A stretch of 64,000 bases of DNA from NCBI RefSeq assembly GCF_900113415.1, contig NZ_FOPH01000004.1, positions 1-64,000 on the forward strand, read 5' to 3'. Of the stretch, positions 8,673 to 16,337 are shown piece by piece (within the stretch, counting starts at the first letter, position 1; the number at the start of each line of letters is the position of its first letter). A model generated the notes under the pieces. The model made no database searches. It was not told the DNA's origin and saw nothing but the letters and a program-made list of their open reading frames with translations. The stretch comes from Oribacterium sp. WCC10 (GTDB lineage: Bacteria; Bacillota; Clostridia; Lachnospirales; Lachnospiraceae). A program made the translations under genes and the position numbers.

Positions 8673-9893
8673 TTATCCCACCATTTCAAGATCATCATTT
8701 ATTCTTTGGTCAGTATTGACTTTATGCTTTATCTTCTTTTCTTCATATAGCATATTGTCAGCAAGTTCAATAAGCCCTGTGATGCTTGAAGCATCAGAAT
8801 TCTTATTGTATCTGGCCCATCCTATGGAAACATCCATATCAAACGGAAGCTGTTCCTGAGCCACGGCACGCTGCATAAGCATATGTATATCATCACAGAT
8901 TCTTTCGACTTCATATTTGTCGTAGGTCTCAACAATGATTATAAACTCATCTCCGCCAAAGCGGGATACAAAACGATTGGCTCCTGCTCCACAGACTTTC
9001 TTCAGAACTTTTGCAAGCACCTTAAGTGCATGATCTCCTTCATTATGTCCGTAGGTATCATTTATCTTCTTGAAGCTGTCTATATCCATAATCATAAGAT
9101 ACAATCCATATGCCCCGGAAGATTTTACGGAATTAATCTTTCCTGTCATATAACGGTAAAGCTCATTTCTATTGTTAAGTTTCGTAAGAGGATCAAGTGA
9201 AACAAGATCTTCTGTAAACTCTATGTACGTAAGAAGCAGAGCTATCGTAAGTCCGAAGCAGAGAAATGGTATCCTCTGATGATAAACCTGAACAAGTCCA
9301 AGTCCCACAGGTAATATCGGAAACAGTCCGATGGCTTTGTACATATTCTTTTTTGTATAGTCCTTCTTGAGAAATGAAAGGATAGCCGCTCTTAAACCTA
9401 CTGCAATAGGATATACAATAATCACTGATACCAGCAACGGATATAACGGTCCGTTCATCAAAGCACCATTTCCATCCACATATAAGTACTGCTTATGAAG
9501 CGGTGTCGTTACCGCTGCGACTATATTAAGTATACATGGCAAAACTGTTGCTATACGTACTGCCGGCTCTTCTATCCTGCGATTTCCCTCATACATCAGC
9601 ATAAAGTAGGAAACCATGTATGACATGACAGTTCCGGCACAATAGTACATAATGTTGGTAAAATACAGCAGAAAAGGTGTAGCCGCTATATTGCCACTGT
9701 CCACAAGAACCCAAAACATATCTGTAACCAGATATATCATAGCAGTAGCAAGAGTATCACCGAAAATAATCTGTCTTCTCTGATGATCAACACTATGCGT
9801 CGTTTTAATATACAATATCAGCAAAATCAAAACACAAAAGGCATTTGCTTCAATGTAATAAAACGCATAATCGCCCACTAATTCATTTATCAT
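8673..9893 (-). CDS. Membrane diguanylate cyclase (GGDEF)
   Basis: About 406 residues: seven or so hydrophobic helices over residues 1-225, then a GGDEF domain that makes c-di-GMP from two GTP. The domain begins near DPLTKLNNRNELY and holds the active-site motif SRFGGDEF. The product-inhibition motif RxxD, expected five residues before GGDEF, is absent, so feedback through that site is unlikely. No EAL or HD-GYP domain is attached. The start ATG 9893 has GGGTG seven bases upstream; GTG 9902 is possible but less well placed. A clear promoter lies at 9939-9967. The sensing membrane part resembles no named family I can identify. Confidence 0.85.
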   Translation of the reverse strand: MINELVGDYAFYYIEANAFCVLILLILYIKTTHSVDHQRRQIIFGDTLATAMIYLVTDMFWVLVDSGNIAATPFLLYFTNIMYYCAGTVMSYMVSYFMLMYEGNRRIEEPAVRIATVLPCILNIVAAVTTPLHKQYLYVDGNGALMNGPLYPLLVSVIIVYPIAVGLRAAILSFLKKDYTKKNMYKAIGLFPILPVGLGLVQVYHQRIPFLCFGLTIALLLTYIEFTEDLVSLDPLTKLNNRNELYRYMTGKINSVKSSGAYGLYLMIMDIDSFKKINDTYGHNEGDHALKVLAKVLKKVCGAGANRFVSRFGGDEFIIIVETYDKYEVERICDDIHMLMQRAVAQEQLPFDMDVSIGWARYNKNSDASSITGLIELADNMLYEEKKIKHKVNTDQRINDDLEMVG

Positions 9894-9938
9894 TAAATTC
9901 ACCCAAACTTAAAATCCATCCCAAGATACATTTATAAA

Positions 9939-9967
9939 ATCATAAATTATATGGTAATACATGTCAA
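9939..9967 (-). promoter_or_regulatory. Vegetative promoter of the diguanylate cyclase gene
   Basis: On the minus strand TTGACA (9962-9967) is followed after exactly 17 nt by TATGAT (9939-9944). The transcript would start near 9932. Confidence 0.65.
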
Positions 9968-10038
9968 ACCATATATTTAATGGTTTTTTTACAAATATTT
10001 ATAATTTATACTTTATATAAAGTACCATCATGTCCGGA

Positions 10039-11247
10039 TCAGCGTTTGTTTATCTCAAATATCAGATCATTCAGTACATTCTGATTCTTCTCCCAAATAC
10101 CTGTTATATCTGTATCCGGCAGAGGGCATGATCCCAGACCGACTTCTATTGTAACTGCAGGTATTCCTTTGCCTGCAAGATATTCCTTATATGCACCGGC
10201 ACCCTTACTTGCTTTATTGGTTGAAGCAGATCCAAGAATATAGCCTGTATCCTGCTTTATAAGCTCCGCAAGTTCTTTACATCTTGATTCAACAGGCTCC
10301 GTTGCACCTCCGAATGACCAGTAAATCACTCCTCCCTGAGCATGGTAATTGATAACTTCATCGATTTGTGCCTCATTCAACACATTGATCAGTGCCCTGG
10401 TTTCAGCCTCTGATTCTGCCGATGCCCCCTTATAATACTCATACGAAGGATAATGTCTTGAATCATCAAGTTCTGTCCATCCCGGAGTGAAATTTCTGTT
10501 GATATCTACACCGTTTATATTATTCTTCCATCTTCTATAGTACCAGTCGGTGTCTCCCGTATAACCCTCACGTTCCTTATCATGATTGATCATTGCTCTC
10601 AGGTTGGCGATGTTCTCTGAATTATTCACAGCCTTTTCACCAAACTGGCTGAGTGCAGCTCCGTCAGGATTGTTCATCGGGATAACTCTGATACATGTAG
10701 TATTGAGAAGTTCCGAAACCGGAGTTCCACTGATGCTCTCTCCGGACTTAGCCATGGAAAGCAGAGAATGTATCTGTCTCATGATTAGCTGGGTTGTGAT
10801 ATATTCTCTTCCGTGCATGGTTCCTACGAGAAGTATCTGATTTTCCGCATAAGCATTACCAACTATGAGTTCAAAAATGTTTCTGCCATCCGCTGTAACA
10901 CCGAGAGAACTGCCGGAAACCATCCCACTGAACTGTGTCGTCAGCATCGTTATATCAGATTGCAAATCCTCGTAAGTATATGTTGTTACAGCATCACAGT
11001 AGTAACCATTAACCGGAGTTCCGTATATATTGGTATCAAATGGACTTGGAGTCTCTGTCGATACCGATGTTGTTTCTGTTTGAGCAGACGGAACGGTAGG
11101 CCCATTGCTTGCCGGAACTGCTGCATCTGTTTCTGTACCCTTAACCGGACCAACCTCCGCATAGGCCGTAGAACTGATACCTGTAAACACTGCCAATGAT
11201 GAAATAAACAAAGCCCCTGCTATAGTTTTACCAATGCTTTTTTTCAT
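10039..11247 (-). CDS. Secreted M14 zinc carboxypeptidase
   Basis: A 402-residue exported peptidase. A signal peptide ends at about residue 30 (AYA), followed by a Ser/Thr/Pro-rich linker to residue 70. The M14 domain shows zinc ligands HGRE (His145, Glu148) and His302 in INYHAQGG, substrate-site residues in VDINRNF, and the catalytic Glu368 in VTIEVGLGS. Close relatives are often called gamma-D-glutamyl-diaminopimelate endopeptidases that trim peptidoglycan peptides. The substrate cannot be fixed here; a protein or peptide substrate is possible. Good ribosome site (GGAGG) before ATG 11247. It appears to be a single gene. Confidence 0.9.
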   Translation of the reverse strand: MKKSIGKTIAGALFISSLAVFTGISSTAYAEVGPVKGTETDAAVPASNGPTVPSAQTETTSVSTETPSPFDTNIYGTPVNGYYCDAVTTYTYEDLQSDITMLTTQFSGMVSGSSLGVTADGRNIFELIVGNAYAENQILLVGTMHGREYITTQLIMRQIHSLLSMAKSGESISGTPVSELLNTTCIRVIPMNNPDGAALSQFGEKAVNNSENIANLRAMINHDKEREGYTGDTDWYYRRWKNNINGVDINRNFTPGWTELDDSRHYPSYEYYKGASAESEAETRALINVLNEAQIDEVINYHAQGGVIYWSFGGATEPVESRCKELAELIKQDTGYILGSASTNKASKGAGAYKEYLAGKGIPAVTIEVGLGSCPLPDTDITGIWEKNQNVLNDLIFEINKR

Positions 11248-11379
11248 TTTTCCTCCGAAATATATCTAAAAATATGTATGCATTCATAATGATGAAGTGA
11301 ATATCATACATCCATTCACATAAGCACTATATGTATTTAACTCTATGATATGCTGACGATTACAATATTATCATAAAAA

Positions 11380-11407
11380 AACTCCCGCAAGTTTGATTGC
11401 AGGAGTT
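11380..11407 (-). terminator. Intrinsic terminator of the TPR-like membrane gene
   Basis: An 11-bp stem with one mismatch (11380-11390 with 11397-11407). On the minus strand it is followed by a run of seven T. Confidence 0.75.
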
Positions 11408-11450
11408 TGTAAGAAAATGTAAATGCGACTTTAAAAATATAAATTGAATT

Positions 11451-12335
11451 TTATTCTTTTATGACCACAAAGCCATCATTATCTTCCGTGTACTGATATA
11501 ACTTTTCGGGATGCTCTATAAGTTTCATTGCTCTGTCCTCTGTATACAGGCCTTTTCTTTCCTTTACTATATCCTGAAGCATCTCCATAGCCTTATCATA
11601 CTTTTCTTTATCTTCATTACCTTTTCTCAGAAAATATTCAGCAACTTCCAGCTGCATCTCCTTTTTATAGATAATGTTTGTTGCGTACTGTATCTCTTCC
11701 TCAAGGTACTTTATATCCGCAGAATCATCACCCATTGCAGCTGCTATACGTGCCTCATGCACTCTTATCTGCTGTTCAAGGTTAGCGGCAAGAAGCTTTG
11801 CTCTCTTTTCTGCAAGCTCCTTAAGATGCTTTAGATCCTCAATTTGGAATCTTGCAGCTTCATAGTCTCTCTTAAGTATCTGTATATTTGCCTTTTGATT
11901 TACGATAAGTGCAGAAGTTGTAAGAGCATGAATCTTTAACTCATTAGGCTTAAGATCTTTAACCGCATCCCAGGCACCATCCAGATCACCTAAGGCTTCC
12001 CTGGCATAAGATATCCAGTTTTGTCCGTTTGCATACTCTGCAAGGTTATGGGGAACCCTGTCATTTACCGGTTCAAAAGCCTCCAAAAAGCCTTTAGGAT
12101 CAGCATCTCTATACAGTTTAGCCTGCACCTCTTTAAGCTTCTTAGTGGCCAGTATTGCACCAATAAAACGGAATAAAATAATACCAAAGAAGATGAACAG
12201 AGCGAATACAAATACTGCTATCTTACTTTCATTTCCCAGTATTCTTCCTTTATAGTGGATAAGTCCCAAAACAGCTCCAAGAACCGCACCAATGGCCATT
12301 AAGGCATTGGCCAGCCTTTTATAGTAAACGATCAC
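11451..12335 (-). CDS. Two-helix membrane protein with a TPR-like cytoplasmic domain
   Basis: A 294-residue protein I do not recognise. Two hydrophobic helices lie near residues 10-28 and 38-64. A long charged helical part follows, including GNEDKEKYDKAMEMLQDIVKER, which has a TPR-like pattern, and several coiled-coil stretches. It begins with GTG at 12335, nine bases after GGGG. It lies between the transporter's terminator (12353-12385) and its own terminator (11380-11407), so it is probably a separate unit. Interaction or scaffolding at the membrane is possible but not shown. Confidence 0.6.
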   Translation of the reverse strand: MIVYYKRLANALMAIGAVLGAVLGLIHYKGRILGNESKIAVFVFALFIFFGIILFRFIGAILATKKLKEVQAKLYRDADPKGFLEAFEPVNDRVPHNLAEYANGQNWISYAREALGDLDGAWDAVKDLKPNELKIHALTTSALIVNQKANIQILKRDYEAARFQIEDLKHLKELAEKRAKLLAANLEQQIRVHEARIAAAMGDDSADIKYLEEEIQYATNIIYKKEMQLEVAEYFLRKGNEDKEKYDKAMEMLQDIVKERKGLYTEDRAMKLIEHPEKLYQYTEDNDGFVVIKE

Positions 12336-12352
12336 TTTAAGATCCCCTTTCT

Positions 12353-12385
12353 AAAAAAGAGACACTCTTTTATTGAGCGTCTCTT
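12353..12385 (-). terminator. Terminator of the 2HCT transporter gene
   Basis: An 11-bp stem with one mismatch (12357-12367 with 12375-12385), loop of seven. On the minus strand it is followed by a T run. Confidence 0.75.
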
Positions 12386-12471
12386 AAAACCAAAACCAGC
12401 TGCTTATATAGTTTTGACTATATTATATTAGTTTTCCAATTCAGTTAAACCAGTAAATCAAAGATCTACGA

Positions 12472-13812
12472 TCAAAGCATGAATGAAAATACGAATGAAG
12501 CGATGATAAGAACGATACCACCACCAAGACGTGATGAAAGCTGTGAGTATGCGATAAGATCCATACGGTCAGCAGCACCGAGACAAGCAAGGTCTCCGTT
12601 TCCACCTCTGTTAGCCATGCAAAGACCTGCTGTGATAGCTGTATCGATAGGATAGAAACCTACAAGCCAGCCAACTGCACCTGATCCAAGAACAGCACCG
12701 ATAACGATCATAGCAGCCATAAGGATGTTTGAAGGTGATACTGCATTGAAAAGCTCTGCAAGGTTAAAGTCTGCACCCATACCAACCATGATGATGATAC
12801 CAAGCTGACCTGAGAAGAAGCTCTGAAGTCTCTTTGCACCTGCACGAACTCTTGCAGGAATCTTACCTGTTGCAGCAAGGATAACTACAAAGATGATCAT
12901 GTATGCATACTTATGAATAGCAGCACCGGCAATCTTAGGAAGGATCTTACCTGCCATAAGCTCACCGACTGAGAAACATGCAAATGCAAGAAGAAGAGCA
13001 CCTGCAAGGTCAGTATTGTCTGTTGAAACCTTCTCATCATCCTTTACAAGATTCTCAGCACCACGGATAAGAGTCTTCTTATCACCTGTAAGTACAGGAA
13101 CCTTCTCACCGAGAGCATTGAGACCTGCTGATGCGATGATACAGAAAATGTTAGCGATCGTAAGAACGATGATAGCAAATGAATAGTAGTTTGCTGCTGC
13201 ATCACCGGTTACCTGCTCGTAGATCTGTGAAAGAGGTACGGCACCGGCACCGTTACCACCACCCATGATAGGAAGTGTGTACTTGATAAGTGTATCACTG
13301 AACGGAATACCGAAGATTGCGCCTGTGATACCGCCAAGGATAGAAGCAGCAAGAAGTCCGCCAAGGATAGCAGGAATATAACCTGCAAAGGACTTCAAAA
13401 GAATATCTCTCTCAAGAGAAAGAACTGATCCGCAGATCAGCATAACGATGAACATCTCAAGGAAGTTAGCATCGTCAGAAATAAATGAGTTGATAGCATC
13501 AAGTCCTGCCTCAGGAATGAGGTTGAACTGCTTAAGAATAGCTACACCAAAGAATGTGAGGAGAAGACCACCACCGATATATGTATTCCAGATAGGAATT
13601 CTCTCACCAAGCTCGTTGAAAATAACAGCGAGACCGAAACAGATACCAAGAACTGATGTCATGGTTGTAGCTGCGATCATCTTTACATCGTCACCGCTTC
13701 CCTTTGTAACATAAAGTGGTGCAAGTACCAAGATGATACAAATGATTGCCAGCCATGCAGGCTGACCACCGAGCCAAAGCCCGGTTCTTGCGTGCTTATT
13801 GTTGTCTGCCAT
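12472..13812 (-). CDS. 2-hydroxycarboxylate family Na+ symporter (malate/citrate type)
   Basis: A 446-residue transporter with about eleven membrane helices. The two family-defining loops are present, GGGNGAGAVPLSQIYEQ in the first half and MANRGGNGDLACLGAADRM in the second, the reentrant GGxG motifs known from CitS and related carriers. The family imports citrate, malate or lactate with Na+ or exchanges them. The substrate is not decided here, and no citrate lyase or malolactic gene lies beside it. ATG 13812 has GGGGG upstream; the open frame extends 41 codons further but lacks a start signal there. Confidence 0.9.
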   Translation of the reverse strand: MADNNKHARTGLWLGGQPAWLAIICIILVLAPLYVTKGSGDDVKMIAATTMTSVLGICFGLAVIFNELGERIPIWNTYIGGGLLLTFFGVAILKQFNLIPEAGLDAINSFISDDANFLEMFIVMLICGSVLSLERDILLKSFAGYIPAILGGLLAASILGGITGAIFGIPFSDTLIKYTLPIMGGGNGAGAVPLSQIYEQVTGDAAANYYSFAIIVLTIANIFCIIASAGLNALGEKVPVLTGDKKTLIRGAENLVKDDEKVSTDNTDLAGALLLAFACFSVGELMAGKILPKIAGAAIHKYAYMIIFVVILAATGKIPARVRAGAKRLQSFFSGQLGIIIMVGMGADFNLAELFNAVSPSNILMAAMIVIGAVLGSGAVGWLVGFYPIDTAITAGLCMANRGGNGDLACLGAADRMDLIAYSQLSSRLGGGIVLIIASFVFSFML

Positions 13813-14117
13813 ATTTAAATCCCCCTTAAAAATTGAAGCGAAGCAGCTCACTTCATTTTGAAATATGACGTTCCGGACAATTCCGGAAATGTTTTGCCTC
13901 ATAAATAGAGACAAGTACTTATAATACGTGTTCATTTTATCATGATGAATTATTATTTACAATCTTTCTTTTTTTCAAAAATTCTTTCTTCATATTATTA
14001 TTGCTAATTCTTTTATGCTTTTCATCATTATTTCTTCATAATCCCCTCTTCTCATCTGTCTAAACTGTATGAATCTACGTTTATCAATAATTATTCCATC
14101 AAACCTCACCTAATAAC
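13813..14117. other. AT-rich intergenic stretch, no gene seen
   Basis: About 300 nt between the divergent transporter and MCP-like genes. I see no open frame or stable stem. It presumably holds the transporter promoter on the minus strand. Confidence 0.5.
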
Positions 14118-14145
14118 TTATTTATTAAATCCATTAAGCCGAATA
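14118..14145 (+). promoter_or_regulatory. Sigma-28 promoter of the MCP-like gene
   Basis: TTAT (14118-14121), 16 nt, GCCGAATA (14138-14145). The transcript would have a leader of about 125 nt that includes a small hairpin at 14174-14190 and a partly paired AAGG/CCTT element before six T at 14223-14229, which could act as an attenuator. Confidence 0.6.
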
Positions 14146-14278
14146 ACTATATAGCATTACTAAACAAGGGGATAACTCTCTGATAAAGAGTCATGATTGT
14201 AAAAGGGGACTCTGCAGAGGACCTTTTTTACTTAGTCTTTATATTTCCATTCTTTACGAATACAAGGAGACATGAATT

Positions 14279-14932
14279 ATGAAAATCAACGAATTCTGTA
14301 ACTTGTCAGAGCTGACTTCAACCATAAAAAACTGGTCTGCTCTTACCGGATTGAAAGTCGATGTCAAGAATTCTGATGGTGAGATCATCGCTTCCACAGT
14401 TTCCGCAGAAGACAATCCAGACAACCCGGTGGGATCTGATGACGGAGAAGCTGCTTCTGATGATTCTTTTGCAAGGACCATCAATATTGATATAAAGCTG
14501 AACGATGAAGTCATCGGAACTACTGTGGTTACGGAATCCGGTGGTAATGCTGCAAATATGAATGCAGCCATGCCTTTACTTGATGAACTGGTTAACAACT
14601 TTGTACTTTCACAGTACTTTAAATATGCAAATGAAAAGGTGCTTTCACATCTTTCTGACGGAATTGCCCAGACCATTGACCTTGTAAAGGAAGTTACTTC
14701 AAGTACCAACAATCTGAAGGAAATTCAGAAACGCCAGAAGATTGTTGCTATCAATGCCAGCATTGAAGCCGCACGTGCAGGACAGGCCGGACGAAGCTTT
14801 ACCGTAGTCGCAGAAGAAGTTAAAAAACTTTCTGATGCAAGTTCTGAAGCAAACGGAAAGATCGAGCGTGTCGTAAACCAGATCAGAAACATTGTATCTA
14901 CTCTCTCACTTGATTCAAGTGAAAATGTCTGA
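14279..14932 (+). CDS. Small soluble MCP-like protein with a PocR-like sensor
   Basis: A 217-residue protein with no membrane helix. Residues 1-110 resemble the PocR sensory domain (FCNLSELTSTIKNWS, then KVDVKNSDGEI). Residues 120-210 are a shortened MCP signalling hairpin with NASIEAARAGQAGRSFTVVAEEVKKL. The tip that contacts CheA and CheW, usually QTNLLALNA, here reads RQKIVAINA, so normal kinase control is doubtful. ATG 14279 follows AAGGAG. A sigma-28 promoter lies upstream, and the next gene starts five bases downstream. It may be a cytoplasmic sensor or an adaptor within chemoreceptor arrays. Confidence 0.75.
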   Translation: MKINEFCNLSELTSTIKNWSALTGLKVDVKNSDGEIIASTVSAEDNPDNPVGSDDGEAASDDSFARTINIDIKLNDEVIGTTVVTESGGNAANMNAAMPLLDELVNNFVLSQYFKYANEKVLSHLSDGIAQTIDLVKEVTSSTNNLKEIQKRQKIVAINASIEAARAGQAGRSFTVVAEEVKKLSDASSEANGKIERVVNQIRNIVSTLSLDSSENV

Positions 14933-14937
14933 ACACT

Positions 14938-16017
14938 ATGAAGAAAAAGCTTCTTATGCCGCTGCTCCTCGCCGGAACCGCGGCTACTATGATTTCACAT
15001 CCTATATATAGCTTTGCAGCGGAGGAAACGACTGTTGCCGAGGCAGAGGCATCTAACGAATCGGATGAAACAGATGCCGCAGGTGAAAGCTCTGAAGACG
15101 GGGAGAACTCTGAGAGCACGGAAAGCATAGAAGAAACCACTGAAGCTGTTCCAGAGAATGATTATTACGTTATCGTATCTAAAGATGATGGCGCAAAGCT
15201 CTATCAGCAGGCATCTACTGACAGTTCTCTCAGCATTAATATTCCCATACCCAAAAACACCATCCTGCATGTTCTTTCTGAAGAAACCGGTGCAGACGGA
15301 AGCACATGGGGCTTTGTAAACTATGCTGATCTCAAAGAAGGCTATGTGAAGCTGACGGAGCTGTCCACCATTCAGGCCAAGACCGCCAAACAGGTGGTGG
15401 AAGAAAAGTTCAATGGAAACTGGGGACAGGATTTCATAACCGTTAACGGTTCAGGTACCCCGGTATCCTTCAATTCATTGTCTAAGGAAGAACTTGAGGC
15501 CGCAAAAGAAAGTAATGCAGCTGCAGAAAAAAACAAGTCCAATTCTGTAGTGGTTGAGAGCAATGAAGATGAATCTATAGTTGAAACCAACGAAGACGGC
15601 TCTCCTGTTGTCGAAGTCTGGATGGAAACCAACGAAAACGGAGAACCGGTGGAAACTGACGAGGATGGAAACATCATCGAATCTGAAACAGAACCGGAAG
15701 TTGAAGAAAAGAAATCCAGTGGATTCTCTATAGTATCTTTCCTCATCGGATTCATAACGGTAATTCTACTGGAAGTCATAGTTGCCGGAGTAATGATTCT
15801 TCTCAGAAGACTAAAACGTAAAGGCAAAGGAAAAGGCAGTGAAGAGGAAACTCCTCCAGACGGAGCCGATGAAGGTGGAAAGAAAAAGAAAAAAGGACTT
15901 AAACTACCTGTTCCAAAACTTCCGATACCTAAGATTTCACTTCCAAAGGTTAAGTTTTCAAAGATAAAAATAGGCGGAAAGAAAAAGAAAAAAGAAGAAA
16001 AGGAAGAAGACTCCTGA
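14938..16017 (+). CDS. Wall-facing SH3-domain membrane protein with Lys-rich tail
   Basis: A 359-residue protein with a signal peptide to about residue 27 and an acidic linker rich in Glu and Ser. A bacterial SH3-like domain lies near residues 70-145 (YYVIVSKDDGAKLYQ to GYVKLTEL). A second acidic region contains repeated ETNEDG units, followed by one membrane helix near residues 262-285. The cytoplasmic tail is strongly basic and carries spaced P-K-L-P repeats. SH3-like domains of this kind often bind peptidoglycan. The gene lies five bases after the MCP-like gene and ends at a strong terminator, so it belongs to the sigma-28 unit. The function is unknown; a link between the wall and the chemotaxis or flagellar apparatus is a guess. 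Confidence 0.7.
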   Translation: MKKKLLMPLLLAGTAATMISHPIYSFAAEETTVAEAEASNESDETDAAGESSEDGENSESTESIEETTEAVPENDYYVIVSKDDGAKLYQQASTDSSLSINIPIPKNTILHVLSEETGADGSTWGFVNYADLKEGYVKLTELSTIQAKTAKQVVEEKFNGNWGQDFITVNGSGTPVSFNSLSKEELEAAKESNAAAEKNKSNSVVVESNEDESIVETNEDGSPVVEVWMETNENGEPVETDEDGNIIESETEPEVEEKKSSGFSIVSFLIGFITVILLEVIVAGVMILLRRLKRKGKGKGSEEETPPDGADEGGKKKKKGLKLPVPKLPIPKISLPKVKFSKIKIGGKKKKKEEKEEDS

Positions 16018-16023
16018 TAATAC

Positions 16024-16065
16024 AAGGTTGTTCTGCTGCACTGAATGCAGCGGAACAACCTTTTT
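16024..16065 (+). terminator. Strong intrinsic terminator
   Basis: A 17-bp stem (16024-16040 with 16046-16062, one mismatch-type pair) and a run of T. It ends the two-gene unit. Confidence 0.9.
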
Positions 16066-16084
16066 ATATGTAAATCATTTTTAT

Positions 16085-16209
16085 GATGCATGGGTCAAAA
16101 GTACCAAATTACGTGCTTGCACGTTGATTTGAGACTTTATGAGCCGCCCGAACACGAATGTGTGCGTTGCGCTAATCAGCGAATGGCAAATACTTTTAAT
16201 ACTCACATC
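16085..16209. repeat. Possible small intergenic element with inverted ends
   Basis: A 125-nt stretch whose 19-nt ends are imperfect inverted repeats: GATG and AAAAGTA are shared, 13 of 19 positions in all. Inside are the hairpin ACGTG/CACGT near 16111-16124 and a GCGCT/AGCG pairing near 16169-16181. It is GC-richer than its surroundings. It may be a REP or MITE-like repeat; only a genome search can show copies. Confidence 0.35.
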
Positions 16210-16218
16210 ATTTTATGC

Positions 16219-16263
16219 AAAAAGGCGACCGCCACGTTTTAGGGGAACGTATAGGCGGTCGTC
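16219..16263 (-). terminator. Terminator of the dCache MCP gene
   Basis: A long stem (16224-16238 with 16246-16263, small bulges). On the minus strand it is followed by TTTTT. Confidence 0.85.
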
Positions 16264-16337
16264 TCACATTGGGGATGTTTATATAAAGTAGGGTCACTAC
16301 CTCATATCAACGAAACATCTTCATATATTAAGTTTTA

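Noticed and set aside
13813-13935. 41-codon N-terminal extension of the 2HCT transporter
   Set aside because: No ribosome site, unlike ATG 13812 with GGGGG upstream, and the extension does not resemble the family.
15372-16091. 239-codon frame opposite the SH3 membrane protein
   Set aside because: Ser/Phe/Pro-rich antisense of the acidic and lysine-rich repeats, and it runs through a terminator.
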